Shown one piece after another: positions 1-8,178 of a stretch of 64,000 nt of DNA. The notes beneath the pieces are model-generated. The model ran no database searches. It saw only the letters and a list, made by a program, of their open reading frames with translations, and had not been told where the DNA came from. Location of the stretch: assembly GCA_029855935.1 (NCBI GenBank), contig JAGSHN010000012.1, positions 124,001 through 188,000 on the forward strand, in the 5' to 3' direction. This DNA comes from Candidatus Thorarchaeota archaeon. GTDB taxonomy: Archaea; Asgardarchaeota; Thorarchaeia; Thorarchaeales; Thorarchaeaceae. Every line of letters begins with the position of its first letter. The stretch's first letter is position 1. The translations under genes and the position numbers were made by a program.

Positions 1-90
1 ATAGAGGAGTCCCTCGCAGAGTCTTGTTCCCGCGCGAGCGAGTGACCGTACCTTGCATATCTTCTCTCACCGATGTATTTGACCGAGCTA

Positions 91-98
91 CCTTTTTT
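91..98 (+). terminator. T-tract at left edge
   Basis: A run of seven T residues lies in the gene-free first 190 bases. Archaeal transcription commonly ends at such T-tracts, so it may end a transcript entering from the left. Nothing else is recognisable in bases 1-190. Confidence 0.25.
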
Positions 99-192
99 TG
101 TTCTCACTTCTACAGACTCGACCGAGTCTGAGTGTCGTGTATCGACATCAGAGACATACGTGACAATGCTCCACCAATGGAGTTGAAGAAGA

Positions 193-822
193 ATGGTAAT
201 GCGCAGGTTGTTTGGTCGGAAGAAGGAAGAAAAGAAAGAAGAAAAGGGGACCGAAGAGGCCGTCGAAGAGGCTGCCGAAGCGGCGGCCGAGGAAACAGCC
301 GCGGAGGCAGCTGAGGGGCCAGTGCCAGAACCGGAGAGTGCTGCTGCCGAAGAGAGCAGCCCACTGGAGGTTGTCAACGAGCCCGCGGCAGAGTCGAGGC
401 CCGAAAGTGCCGCTCCTGAGGAGACGATTCCCTATCATGACTCTCTTCAGAAGCGACTGAAGTATCTCCTTGAGGAGTCTGAGATCTCATCTACAATTCG
501 ACCAGAGGACGAGTTTACAATCGAGATCATGGCGATGGGTGAGCGAGTGTGGGTCAGAAAGAGAGCGCACGGCCCTATAGAGTACGGCACTGGTGCCATA
601 TCTGACAAAGATGTCTTCATCCGGGTCGCGAACGACGTCGTGCGTGAGCTGCTTGACGCACCCAACTTCACAGAGTTCTCGCGTACCTACATGCACTACT
701 ACCGGAATGCTGACCCAGGAAAGTTCGTAAAGATTGAGCTTCGGAGATCAATCGATGAACTCACGCCTCGCGGCTATGCTCGCTGTCCACTGTTGAAGCT
801 GCTGGTCGGCGAGTGGAGATAG
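193..822 (+). CDS. hypothetical protein with charged Ala/Glu-rich N-terminus
   Basis: Not recognised. The protein has 209 residues. Residues 1-15 are basic, and about 15-85 are a low-complexity Ala/Glu/Pro stretch that is probably disordered. A compact domain follows (about 90-209) with alternating strands and helices, including motifs such as FTIEIMAMGERVW and IRVANDVVRELLD. There is no signal peptide or membrane segment. The start is supported by GGAGTTGA about 7 bases upstream; an in-frame ATG lies two codons later. The size and pattern of the folded half loosely recall small SCP2-like or ligand-binding domains, but no motif proves this. It stands alone, about 100 bp before the triosephosphate isomerase promoter. 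Confidence 0.7.
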   Translation: MVMRRLFGRKKEEKKEEKGTEEAVEEAAEAAAEETAAEAAEGPVPEPESAAAEESSPLEVVNEPAAESRPESAAPEETIPYHDSLQKRLKYLLEESEISSTIRPEDEFTIEIMAMGERVWVRKRAHGPIEYGTGAISDKDVFIRVANDVVRELLDAPNFTEFSRTYMHYYRNADPGKFVKIELRRSIDELTPRGYARCPLLKLLVGEWR

Positions 823-848
823 TCGTTCTCTGAGGTACCTTCACCAAC

Positions 849-856
849 CTTATATT
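849..856 (+). promoter_or_regulatory. TATA box of tpiA
   Basis: CTTATATT lies about 25 bases before an inferred transcription start near 878. The start would fall inside the inverted repeat at 865-890. Confidence 0.6.
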
Positions 857-864
857 GTGGGGCG

Positions 865-890
865 CAGGGCAACGCGCACCAGTTGCCCTG
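865..890. promoter_or_regulatory. perfect 9-bp inverted repeat overlapping the tpiA start site
   Basis: CAGGGCAAC and GTTGCCCTG form a perfect dyad with an 8-base spacer. It lies between the TATA box and the coding region and covers the inferred transcription start. In archaea this is where repressors block RNA polymerase. It could instead be a hairpin in the 5' leader, but much of it would lie upstream of the expected start. Confidence 0.55.
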
Positions 891-893
891 TGA

Positions 894-1610
<717 letters not shown>

Positions 1611-1653
1611 AGCGCGCATACGTACGTCACTGTTCGTGCCGTGGGTGGGACCA

Positions 1654-2553
1654 ATGGTGAAGGTATCAATAGAATGTGCCCATTGTCTGCTCCAGAGAGC
1701 CGTGAATCAAGTACAGCTTGCAACAGACGACCCCGAACTTCAGATGCGAGTCATAGCGGAGATGACCCGATTTCTTGCGAAGCGGTTCACTGCAGATGCA
1801 GTCCCCAGCCACATCGGTACGGACCGTGACCTGCTCGTACAGAGGATGACCGGACGTGATCCCTATGCGGACCTGAAGCGGCAGTCCAACAAGATGGCGC
1901 TACAGCTGCTACCCCGCCTCCTCTCGATAGTGGAGTCCTCGCCGGACGGGGAGGCGAGATTCCGGCGGGCCGCCCTGATTGCTGCAGCGGCAAACGCTAT
2001 CGAGTTCGATGTGTCGGGTCGTGACTTCAGCCTTGAGGAACTCCAGTCAATACTAGACAGGGTGGAGCACGATCTCGCTATCGACATGGTTGACGAGTTC
2101 AGGCACCTCTGCTCCGAGGTTGACGAGGTCATCTATCTGACGGACAACGCCGGAGAGATAGTACTCGATACTGTTCTCATATCCGAGATTCGTCGGCTGG
2201 GTCCGCGCGTGGTTGTCTACGTCAAGGGTGGGCCAGTCCTCAACGACGCGACAATGGAGGACGCTGAGGAGGTCGGTCTTCATCGGTACGCCGACGAGGT
2301 GCGTGACACGGGTGCTCCCGCCATTGGGGTCAATCCCGAGCGAAACTCAAGGGAATTCCTCGATGCGGTCCTCTCTGCTCAGCTGATCGTCGCCAAGGGG
2401 ATGGGCAACTACGAGTCTATGACCGAGTTCGACCCGCCCTGTCCCGTCGTCCACATCATGCGCACGAAGTGCAACACAGTCGCAAGTCACGTGGGTGTTC
2501 CGCGGGACAAGAACGTGGTCCTGATACGATATCCTCCGCAGCAGGTCACCTAG
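1654..2553 (+). CDS. DUF89/ARMT1-like metal-dependent phosphatase
   Basis: Member of the DUF89 damage-control phosphatase family. These metal-dependent enzymes remove phosphate from unwanted or damaged phospho-metabolites, including sugar phosphates; the exact substrate is not readable here. The archaeal form has an N-terminal Cys pair (IECAHCLLQRA). The family aspartate-asparagine site is DNAGEIVLDT (about residue 162 on), followed by VKGGPVLNDATMEDA and, near the C-terminus, a KGMGNYE motif. The start chosen is ATG 1654, preceded by GGGTGGGA; an in-frame ATG at 1603 overlaps tpiA and lacks such a site. The end overlaps the opposing NIF3-like gene by 4 bp. Position behind tpiA fits metabolite repair. 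Confidence 0.85.
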   Translation: MVKVSIECAHCLLQRAVNQVQLATDDPELQMRVIAEMTRFLAKRFTADAVPSHIGTDRDLLVQRMTGRDPYADLKRQSNKMALQLLPRLLSIVESSPDGEARFRRAALIAAAANAIEFDVSGRDFSLEELQSILDRVEHDLAIDMVDEFRHLCSEVDEVIYLTDNAGEIVLDTVLISEIRRLGPRVVVYVKGGPVLNDATMEDAEEVGLHRYADEVRDTGAPAIGVNPERNSREFLDAVLSAQLIVAKGMGNYESMTEFDPPCPVVHIMRTKCNTVASHVGVPRDKNVVLIRYPPQQVT

Positions 2554-3377
2554 TTTCCCGCGCTGTACGGCCGGATGACCCTCGAGACCGGTTGGGTCTG
2601 GAAGAACGTGAACTTCGTGTCCGGGAACTGGAGACTCAGGTAGTTGTACAGTCTCCTCATTCCTGGTTCCTCGGTGTAGAAGTCACCAGTCTCGATGACG
2701 TTGATGCCCTCCTCGCTCGCCAGCAGTCTGACCTCAGGGGGGAGTGTGCCGGTCACTATTGTGCGAATCCCCTCCCTCTTGGTCCTCACTATCTCAGGCA
2801 TATCTAGAATGGTGCCGGCAACGACAAGTATGTCCTCGACATCTTGGTCGAGATCGCCAGTAAAGAGGATGTTGTCCACAGCAAGTTTTCCGGCAACGAG
2901 ATTGACCAGTGTGGAGTGATTGATGGTGTCCTCGGTGCGACAGACCCTGCCGATGGGCACCTGCGTACCAAGATCCCCCCTGGTCTCGAACTTCCGGAGC
3001 GACTTCATCTCCAAGACGTCCACGAGAGCATCGGTCAGGCCATCACGTGCCGCAATCCACGGACTCCCCATTACGTATAGCGACATGTAGTTCTTGAGAA
3101 TGAGTCGAAGGCGAATCTCGTCGATACCCGTGATTCTGTCCACAGGCCAGATGAAGAGGGGCCGCTCAGTTATGATCAAGTTCGCCTTCGCCTGAGAGGC
3201 CTGCGCGACTGCTCGAGGTGAAGGATATGTAGTCACTAGGACACGACTCACAGCCGTCTGCGCCTGTTCCACGTCTGTCTGCGGACCAACCTCGACGCGG
3301 CTCTCAAGACCCTGCAGGACGAACTCAGGGGGCGCCAGAGTGGCAAGATGGCTCACTATGTCTCTCAGGGTTATCAT
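2550..3377 (-). CDS. NIF3/DUF34-like protein with most metal ligands replaced
   Basis: The protein has 275 residues with the spacing of the NIF3 (DUF34) family, whose members usually hold a dinuclear metal centre; their function is still poorly defined. The normal IIxHHP motif reads IITERPLF here. The segment that usually carries the metal aspartate reads MGSPWIAARDGLTD, and the C-terminal GHxxTE reads GDFYTEE. Compared with E. coli YbgI, four of the five ligands are changed and only the last glutamate remains. ATG 3377 is preferred over GTG 3386 because AGGTG sits 6 bases before it. It is convergent with the DUF89 gene. It may be a scaffold or regulatory relative rather than a metal enzyme. 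Confidence 0.7.
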   Translation of the reverse strand: MITLRDIVSHLATLAPPEFVLQGLESRVEVGPQTDVEQAQTAVSRVLVTTYPSPRAVAQASQAKANLIITERPLFIWPVDRITGIDEIRLRLILKNYMSLYVMGSPWIAARDGLTDALVDVLEMKSLRKFETRGDLGTQVPIGRVCRTEDTINHSTLVNLVAGKLAVDNILFTGDLDQDVEDILVVAGTILDMPEIVRTKREGIRTIVTGTLPPEVRLLASEEGINVIETGDFYTEEPGMRRLYNYLSLQFPDTKFTFFQTQPVSRVIRPYSAGN

Positions 3378-3482
3378 GGTGCGCACCTGTCACAAGGACC
3401 AGCGTGAACGGGGCTGACGTGCCCACTACCACTGGTAGGTGGCTCCACCTAAGTTTACCGCTCGACGACAGGACGCATTCTG

Positions 3483-3866
3483 CTATTCAGATGGGGTGGC
3501 GTCCATGTCCTCGCCCTCGAAATCTGTGTCGGCCTCGTCGGGGAGTTCCTCACCCTCCTCTTCCTCAAAGTCCTCGTCTACGCTGTAGATCTCCTCGAGT
3601 TCCTCCCCAATATCAATCTCCTCAATCTCAGGCTCCTTGGCCTTCTCTCTCTTCTTCTCCTTCTTCTTGCCCTTCTTCTCAGGCCTCTTGGCCTGCTCCC
3701 CTATCCTGCCATGACGTCTCTTGAGCAGGAGCCAGTATCTCGCCCTAGCCTTGCGTAGTCTCCGCATTCGCCTGAAGTCGGTTGCTGAGGGATTCTGGGT
3801 CTTCCTCAGGCGTGTCAGTTCTCGTACAAGGGCCTTCTCTTTGTTCAAGCCTGCCATCTCCTTCAA
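3483..3866 (-). CDS. hypothetical bipolar charged protein
   Basis: Not recognised. The protein has 127 residues with strong charge segregation. Residues 1-55 are Arg/Lys-rich and probably helical, 56-75 are a lysine-rich tract, and 76-127 are almost wholly acidic. There are no membrane segments and no cysteines. Such proteins often bind nucleic acid or act as acidic-tailed chaperones, but nothing here decides that. The start used is TTG 3866; an ATG at 3857 directly follows AAGGAG and is an alternative. It is divergent from the regulator at 4030, and the two may share the palindromic TATA element at 3894-3901. Confidence 0.6.
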   Translation of the reverse strand: MKEMAGLNKEKALVRELTRLRKTQNPSATDFRRMRRLRKARARYWLLLKRRHGRIGEQAKRPEKKGKKKEKKREKAKEPEIEEIDIGEELEEIYSVDEDFEEEEGEELPDEADTDFEGEDMDATPSE

Positions 3867-3893
3867 AGAGTCGACTGTCCAGAAGTAGTTCTT

Positions 3894-3901
3894 GTTATAA
3901 C
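3894..3901. promoter_or_regulatory. palindromic TATA element between divergent genes
   Basis: GTTATAAC is a perfect 8-bp palindrome. Read leftward it predicts a start near 3870, just before the charged-protein gene. Read rightward it predicts a start near 3925 with a leader of about 105 bases before the regulator gene. Confidence 0.4.
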
Positions 3902-4029
3902 TGTGACGTTGTAGATTCCTATGGGAGAGATGCAGCCATGGGCAATCCTTTTCACATCAGACGCAGTCCTCATCTGATGTGCGACTGTGGCGGGAGTGAT
4001 GACAGCTGTCCCCGAAGAGAGACTCGCCG

Positions 4030-4527
4030 ATGAAAAGCATACGGGTGAACCTTGAGCAGGATGTCCTCGACAGGGTCGACAGAGTCGCGGGCCCGGGCGG
4101 TCGTCAGAGGTTCATCCGCGAGGCAATCCTCTGGCGTCTCGACAGAGAGATTCCTCCCTTCGTCACTGAACTTGAGTCGCGCCTCAATGAACTGGAGAGT
4201 CGTGTCTCACGTCTGGAGGATCTTCATGGGCCGCAGACGTTCGCAGGCGAGTTGAGCGACGTGGTCACACGGCAGGTCTGCAGAGACGATCTCGAGCGGC
4301 GAATCCTTACCTATTTCCTCCGTCACGGTGGTGCCACAACGCCTGAGCTCGCGGAGGCCCTCCTTGGGGACAGCAGAAAACGACGTACAATTCTTAGCAG
4401 GATGGAGGGCATCAATAGGCGCGCCACGGAGCTGCTTGGCGCCCCGCTCTTCAGACTCGAGAAGGGAGTTGTCAGAGGAAAGCGCGGCGCGTGGTGGTTG
4501 ACGGACGTGGACCTACTCAGACGATGA
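4030..4527 (+). CDS. RHH-winged helix transcription regulator
   Basis: A 165-residue DNA-binding protein with two different DNA-binding modules. Residues 1-40 fit a ribbon-helix-helix domain: the strand SIRVNLEQDVL, then RFIREAILWRL. Residues 45-68 are a short heptad-rich coiled coil (LESRLNELESRVSRLEDL). Residues 85-165 resemble a winged helix with ERRILTYFLRHGG and TTPELAEALLGDSRKRRTILSRM. The coiled coil would dimerise the protein. The gene stands alone, upstream of two tRNA-Arg genes, so its targets are unknown; autoregulation from the long leader is possible. Confidence 0.75.
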   Translation: MKSIRVNLEQDVLDRVDRVAGPGGRQRFIREAILWRLDREIPPFVTELESRLNELESRVSRLEDLHGPQTFAGELSDVVTRQVCRDDLERRILTYFLRHGGATTPELAEALLGDSRKRRTILSRMEGINRRATELLGAPLFRLEKGVVRGKRGAWWLTDVDLLRR

Positions 4528-4627
4528 TTGAGATCTGGGGGTACACACATGGTCTTCGTGTTGGTGGGCTGGGACTAGGACTGCGCCCCACGGGGCTATC
4601 ATCTTGTGGATGTGCTCCAGAGCAAAT

Positions 4628-4635
4628 CTTTAAAG
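4628..4635 (+). promoter_or_regulatory. TATA box of tRNA-Arg(CCG)
   Basis: CTTTAAAG lies 24-31 bases before the mature tRNA 5' end, the normal archaeal spacing. Confidence 0.6.
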
Positions 4636-4658
4636 AACTGCCACTGACCCTGATAATC

Positions 4659-4736
4659 GGGGCCGTAGTCTAGCTTGGATAAGGCGCCAGCCTCCGGAGT
4701 TGGTCTTCCCCGGTTCGAATCCGGGCGGTCCCGCCA
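4659..4736 (+). tRNA. tRNA-Arg, anticodon CCG
   Basis: Complete cloverleaf. The acceptor GGGGCCG pairs with CGGTCCC. The anticodon stem CCAGC/GTTGG holds loop CTCCGGA, anticodon CCG, reading CGG. The T arm CCCGG-TTCGAAT-CCGGG is perfect. Discriminator G is followed by an encoded CCA (included in the coordinates). It is nearly identical to the tRNA-Arg at 5234. Confidence 0.95.
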
Positions 4737-4787
4737 TCTCCTTCTCCGATTGCCCCTGAGCCGCTCCAGACCTAGTGTGGTGCTTAT

Positions 4788-5033
4788 ATGAGCCCCTCAA
4801 CACAGGATGACGAGGAGACCGTATTGAGTGTCGTCAACCAGCATGTGCCGGAGGCAGAGGGCGACGAGGGTCATAGTATTGCCCGCAGGCTTGAGAGGTA
4901 TCTCAACAGCAGCCTAGGTTGGATGATAATGAATCATCTTGAGGACGGTGAGAGCTTTGTCCTTCGTGTGGAGCGAGAACGGGTGCGCGTGACGAAGAGA
5001 AACGGGCGTGCGATAGTCGAAGTCCTCGGCTGA
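4788..5033 (+). CDS. small hypothetical protein between two tRNA-Arg genes
   Basis: Not recognised. The protein has 81 residues and no cysteines or membrane segments. Residues 1-28 are acidic and polar. Residues 29-81 look folded: a helix containing ARRLERYLNSSLGWMIMNHL, then two basic beta strands (FVLRVERERVRVTKRNGRAIVEVL). A GTGGTG stretch lies about 10 bases before the ATG. The C-terminal hairpin could bind nucleic acid, but that is only a suggestion. It sits alone between the two tRNA-Arg genes. Confidence 0.55.
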   Translation: MSPSTQDDEETVLSVVNQHVPEAEGDEGHSIARRLERYLNSSLGWMIMNHLEDGESFVLRVERERVRVTKRNGRAIVEVLG

Positions 5034-5202
5034 GACAGCAATCAGGCATCCTCTCTGTTGTTCTGCGCCTGTCGCGAGCTGGCTAGATGCCGGCATCACA
5101 CCGCGATCAGCACAGGGTCTACAGTAATAGTTCCATACGCTCTCCGCGACAAACTGCCAGTCATCTCCCCCGACAGTCAGCAGTCGCATCCTCAGCGAAG
5201 AG

Positions 5203-5210
5203 TCTATAAG
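5203..5210 (+). promoter_or_regulatory. TATA box of tRNA-Arg(GCG)
   Basis: TCTATAAG ends 24 bases before the mature tRNA 5' end, the same spacing as for the first tRNA-Arg gene. Confidence 0.6.
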
Positions 5211-5233
5211 AGAAACGCTCGCTCCGAGTCAAC

Positions 5234-5311
5234 GGGGCCGTAGTCTAGCTTGGATAAGGCGCCAGCCTGCGGAGTTGGTAATCCCCGGTTCAAATCCGGG
5301 CGGTCCCGCCA
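5234..5311 (+). tRNA. tRNA-Arg, anticodon GCG
   Basis: Complete cloverleaf with the same acceptor and T stems as the copy at 4659. Anticodon loop CTGCGGA gives GCG, reading CGC (and CGU by wobble). CCA is encoded and included. It differs from the first copy at only four bases by eye: the first anticodon base, two in the variable region and one in the T loop. This indicates a recent duplication with an anticodon shift. Confidence 0.95.
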
Positions 5312-5413
5312 TCTTTTCTTCTCTTGTACCGCCTACAATTCGAGAGCCTTATATGGCGTCTTTCACGGGCGACACGACCTGTCACTAACGGTACTGTCAT
5401 AGGGCTGTGAGAT

Positions 5414-6541
5414 ATGCAATTCATCCCTGGACGCATAGATAGAACGCATCGTTTGATGCGGAACGAGGGTATTGACGGGATCATAGTGACCCGTCCCTCA
5501 AACGTTCAATACCTGACAGGTTACGGCCAGACAAGGGATGATATGCCTGTCGCTTGCGTATTGGGGACGGACAGTCTTCCTGTTCTGATCATCCCCGACG
5601 GACTGCTTGTTTCTCTGCCTTCTGATTCTGTCTTGGGCAATGCCGTGGGATACAGCCGTCATGAGTACAACTATTGGGACTTCTCACTAGAGTCAGACTT
5701 CTGGCAGTGCATCTCAGAGGTCGTTAGAGGCGCATCGCTTGCTGACGGAGAGATAGGCCTAGAGCTGAACTGGCTGTCGGTGAGAGAGTTCGAGGGACTG
5801 AAGAAGCTCCTCCCTGACGCTGGCTTCCGCGACTTCTCCCAACAGCTCTGGCATCTGCGTTCGGTCAAGGACGCCGCCGAGATTGACGCCATCGTGCAGG
5901 CTGTCCGAATCGCTGAGATCGGGATGCGCACCGCACTGGAGCTTGTTCGTGCAGGTGAGTCTGAGATGGCCGCATCACTTGAGTCGGAGTCTGCGATGCG
6001 ACGCGCTGGCGGTCAGCAGCGAGGGATTCGCGCTGCGGTTCTGTGTGGTGCCCACGCACGTGACCCTCAGGCGCAGCCGGGAATGACACGCATCTCTGCG
6101 AAGGATATTGTTGTCATAGACGTGACTGTCAGCCTTGCTGGCTACTTTGCGGAGATATCACGGACCTGTCATCCTACCACTCCTAGTGTTCACCAACGGC
6201 GTCTCTTTGAATATAGCACCACCCTGCTGGAAACGCTTGCCGACGGCCTGAGCGCTGGAGAGGCGATAGGACCTGTTGTCGAGCGGTCGGTGAGGATGTG
6301 TCATCAGTCACTTCCCGAGTGTACGGTCAACGAGCCCCTCGGTAGCTCGATAGGACTTGACCTCCACGAACCGCCCTTCATCGAGTCTGCGTGTGACTCA
6401 GTGTTACGGGAGAATGCAGTAGTATCTCTCAGACCGACGTGCTCGTTGAGCGATGCTGGAACCGTACAGATTGCGGATATGTACCTCGTGACCCGTGATC
6501 GACTACATCGTCTAAGCCGGGTCTCTCTGGAGACACTGTGA
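5414..6541 (+). CDS. M24 (Xaa-Pro peptidase/creatinase fold) protein with degraded metal site
   Basis: The protein has 375 residues: a creatinase-type N-terminal domain (about 1-150) and a pita-bread catalytic domain (about 160-375). Aminopeptidase P and prolidase relatives need two Asp, one His and two Glu as metal ligands. Here the first Asp is kept (VVIDVTVSLAGY). The second is Glu (FAEISRT), the usual GHGIG His is replaced (GSSIGLDLHEPP), the EPG glutamate is Arg (SLRPT), and the last RxED glutamate is Ala (VQIADMYL). It is therefore unlikely to be a normal metallopeptidase. A metal-independent activity like creatinase, or a binding role, is possible. It is convergent with the gamma-carbonic-anhydrase-like gene 5 bases away. 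Confidence 0.8.
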   Translation: MQFIPGRIDRTHRLMRNEGIDGIIVTRPSNVQYLTGYGQTRDDMPVACVLGTDSLPVLIIPDGLLVSLPSDSVLGNAVGYSRHEYNYWDFSLESDFWQCISEVVRGASLADGEIGLELNWLSVREFEGLKKLLPDAGFRDFSQQLWHLRSVKDAAEIDAIVQAVRIAEIGMRTALELVRAGESEMAASLESESAMRRAGGQQRGIRAAVLCGAHARDPQAQPGMTRISAKDIVVIDVTVSLAGYFAEISRTCHPTTPSVHQRRLFEYSTTLLETLADGLSAGEAIGPVVERSVRMCHQSLPECTVNEPLGSSIGLDLHEPPFIESACDSVLRENAVVSLRPTCSLSDAGTVQIADMYLVTRDRLHRLSRVSLETL

Positions 6542-6546
6542 TGGCG

Positions 6547-7071
6547 TCACGGGACAGACTGCCACTTCTTTAGCTTCTGAAACACCAGAGATATGGTCTC
6601 TGCACGATGTTCCGCCTTTTCCAGCTCATCGCGGGACAGCTCGCGTATCTGGGCTGCGGGCGCCCCCGAATTGACGCTTCTTGGTGGGATAACGACGTTC
6701 GCTGGTACTATGGCTCCGGGGGCCAGTACCACACCCTCCCCCAACGTCGCGCCGTCGAAGACTACGCATCCCTCACCTATTGTCACTAGGTCGCCCAGAT
6801 ACACACCGTGAAGGACCGACGCCGTGCCAATGACAACTCGATTGCCTATGACGGCTGGATTGTCTTTGTTGTGCGCATGAATGACAACACTGTCTTGGAT
6901 GCAGCTCTCCTCTCCAATTCTGACTGGGGCCTCGTCGCCGCGAATGACGGCACCGGGCCAGATGCTCGTTCTGGCCCCAATCTCGACATCGCCTACTATC
7001 GTTGCCTGAGGACTCACGTATGCTGACTCGTCGATGCGTGGCATGACATCACGAAAAGGTAGGATTGGCAC
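6547..7071 (-). CDS. gamma-carbonic-anhydrase-like left-handed beta-helix protein
   Basis: The protein has 174 residues with hexapeptide repeats over about 18-140 (VSPQATIVGDVEIG, TSIWPGAVIRGD and so on) and a C-terminal helix that would pack along the trimer. Family members bind zinc or iron through three histidines contributed by neighbouring subunits. Two are present (VVIHAH and SVLHG). The middle one, normally in IGHxA, is Thr (VIGTASVLHG). This may lower or abolish carbonic anhydrase activity; related YrdA/PaaY-like proteins have uncertain roles. The start is GTG 7071; an ATG at 7044 with a GTGAT site is the alternative. It faces the M24 gene tail to tail. Confidence 0.85.
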   Translation of the reverse strand: MPILPFRDVMPRIDESAYVSPQATIVGDVEIGARTSIWPGAVIRGDEAPVRIGEESCIQDSVVIHAHNKDNPAVIGNRVVIGTASVLHGVYLGDLVTIGEGCVVFDGATLGEGVVLAPGAIVPANVVIPPRSVNSGAPAAQIRELSRDELEKAEHRAETISLVFQKLKKWQSVP

Positions 7072-7176
7072 CTTCGAATCACTCCCTGTGCATATGTTCT
7101 ACGACAGATGCGTCATATAAACCATAATATCGCCTGCTCAATGTGATGACACCGAGATTGAGGTGGCGCGTGAGAG

Positions 7177-7548
7177 TCAGTCCCCCAAGAACTGTTCGAT
7201 TACCTCCTCGTACACCTCTGTGTCTCGCAGGCCGATTATGCGGTCAGTCTCTTGATATCCTCCGGTCAATCGACTGTACATCTTCACGCGCGCGGGCTTT
7301 CCGTCGAAGTAGACCAGGACGCACGGGATGGCTGTTATCTGATGTTCAATGGCAAACTCACGATATTCATCGACGTTGAGCTTCACGAAGGCGATATCGG
7401 GATTATGAGAGTGCTCTCTCTCAAGCTCTTCAAGACGCGGGGTCAGCGCCCTGCAGGGCCCACACCATGCAGCCCAGCAGTCGACGAAGACGAGTCGTTT
7501 CTCCTTTATGATCTCCTCAAGTTCCTCGGGACTGACGTCTCTGACCAT
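7177..7548 (-). CDS. thioredoxin-like protein with WCGPC active site
   Basis: A thioredoxin-fold thiol-disulfide oxidoreductase of 123 residues. The canonical CGPC site is in VDCWAAWCGPCRAL (about residues 22-35). The cis-proline loop reads AIPCVLVYF, with an additional cysteine directly after the cis-proline where Thr or Ser is usual. No signal peptide is present, so it acts in the cytoplasm. It is downstream of, and parallel to, the second thioredoxin-like gene but separated by 235 bases, so it probably has its own promoter. It reduces protein disulfides in general; a specific partner cannot be read from the sequence. Confidence 0.88.
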   Translation of the reverse strand: MVRDVSPEELEEIIKEKRLVFVDCWAAWCGPCRALTPRLEELEREHSHNPDIAFVKLNVDEYREFAIEHQITAIPCVLVYFDGKPARVKMYSRLTGGYQETDRIIGLRDTEVYEEVIEQFLGD

Positions 7549-7732
7549 AGTCCGTTCCTCCTCTGCACTCAGTTATGATTGGGTGACCTACGCGGTTCCC
7601 TCTGTAAAGTGTTACGTCCTATACGTAGCTCCCCGTCCTTTCAGGATCGGGTCGGAGTAGCGCCATACCATCAGTCTCTCGGGCCGCGGGTCAGTCTGCA
7701 GTCCCTTTCACTGCATAACACATAGTTGTGAG

Positions 7733-7771
7733 AAAAAACAGGTCTAGAGGGGTGGGACCGTAGAGTCCCAC
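7733..7771 (-). terminator. hairpin plus T-tract after second thioredoxin gene
   Basis: GTGGGAC and GTCCCAC (7752-7758 and 7765-7771) form a perfect 7-bp stem. Read on the minus strand, a run of six T residues follows about 14 bases later. It lies just past the stop codon at 7784. Confidence 0.5.
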
Positions 7772-7783
7772 AGAGTCCTCTGA

Positions 7784-8146
7784 CTATGCCGCTGCGTCAG
7801 CGAGCAGGTTCTGAATGATCTGTTCGTAGACCTCCTCGGGCATCACGCCGACAAGCTTGTCTAGCTTTCGGCCGCTCCCATCGTCAAATATGACTCGTCG
7901 TCCCTCACTGTAGACGAGGACACTGGGCACGCCCGTAATCTGATTGACCATGCTGAACTCTTGGTTCTGGTCCACGTCAATCTTGACGACCTTGAATCCC
8001 CTGTCGGCGTACTTCTCGTGAAGTTCCTCAAGGATTGGACTGAGTATCTTGCATGGGTGACACCAGACCGCATAGCAGTCCACGAATACAACTTTGTTCT
8101 CACTGATCACCTTGTCCAGCTGATCTGCATTGATCTCTTCGACCAT
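7784..8146 (-). CDS. thioredoxin-like protein with WCHPC active site
   Basis: A thioredoxin-fold protein of 120 residues. The active site CHPC (VDCYAVWCHPCKIL) has His at the third position as in DsbA-type oxidants, which usually raises redox potential compared with CGPC. The cis-proline loop is GVPSVLVY. There is no signal peptide. ATG 8146 is preferred to the longer in-frame start at 8200, which would lie upstream of the start site predicted from the TATA box at 8206-8213. The promoter carries a perfect inverted repeat (8179-8205), so regulated expression is likely. A thioredoxin of standard type lies just downstream. Confidence 0.88.
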   Translation of the reverse strand: MVEEINADQLDKVISENKVVFVDCYAVWCHPCKILSPILEELHEKYADRGFKVVKIDVDQNQEFSMVNQITGVPSVLVYSEGRRVIFDDGSGRKLDKLVGVMPEEVYEQIIQNLLADAAA

Positions 8147-8178
8147 CTTTATCACTTCATCTCCCGTTGCTTTACGGG

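Noticed and set aside
7549-7783. Possible small RNA between the two thioredoxin genes
   Set aside because: Apart from the terminator hairpin at 7752-7771 I see no conserved RNA layout (no convincing box C/D or kink-turn pair).
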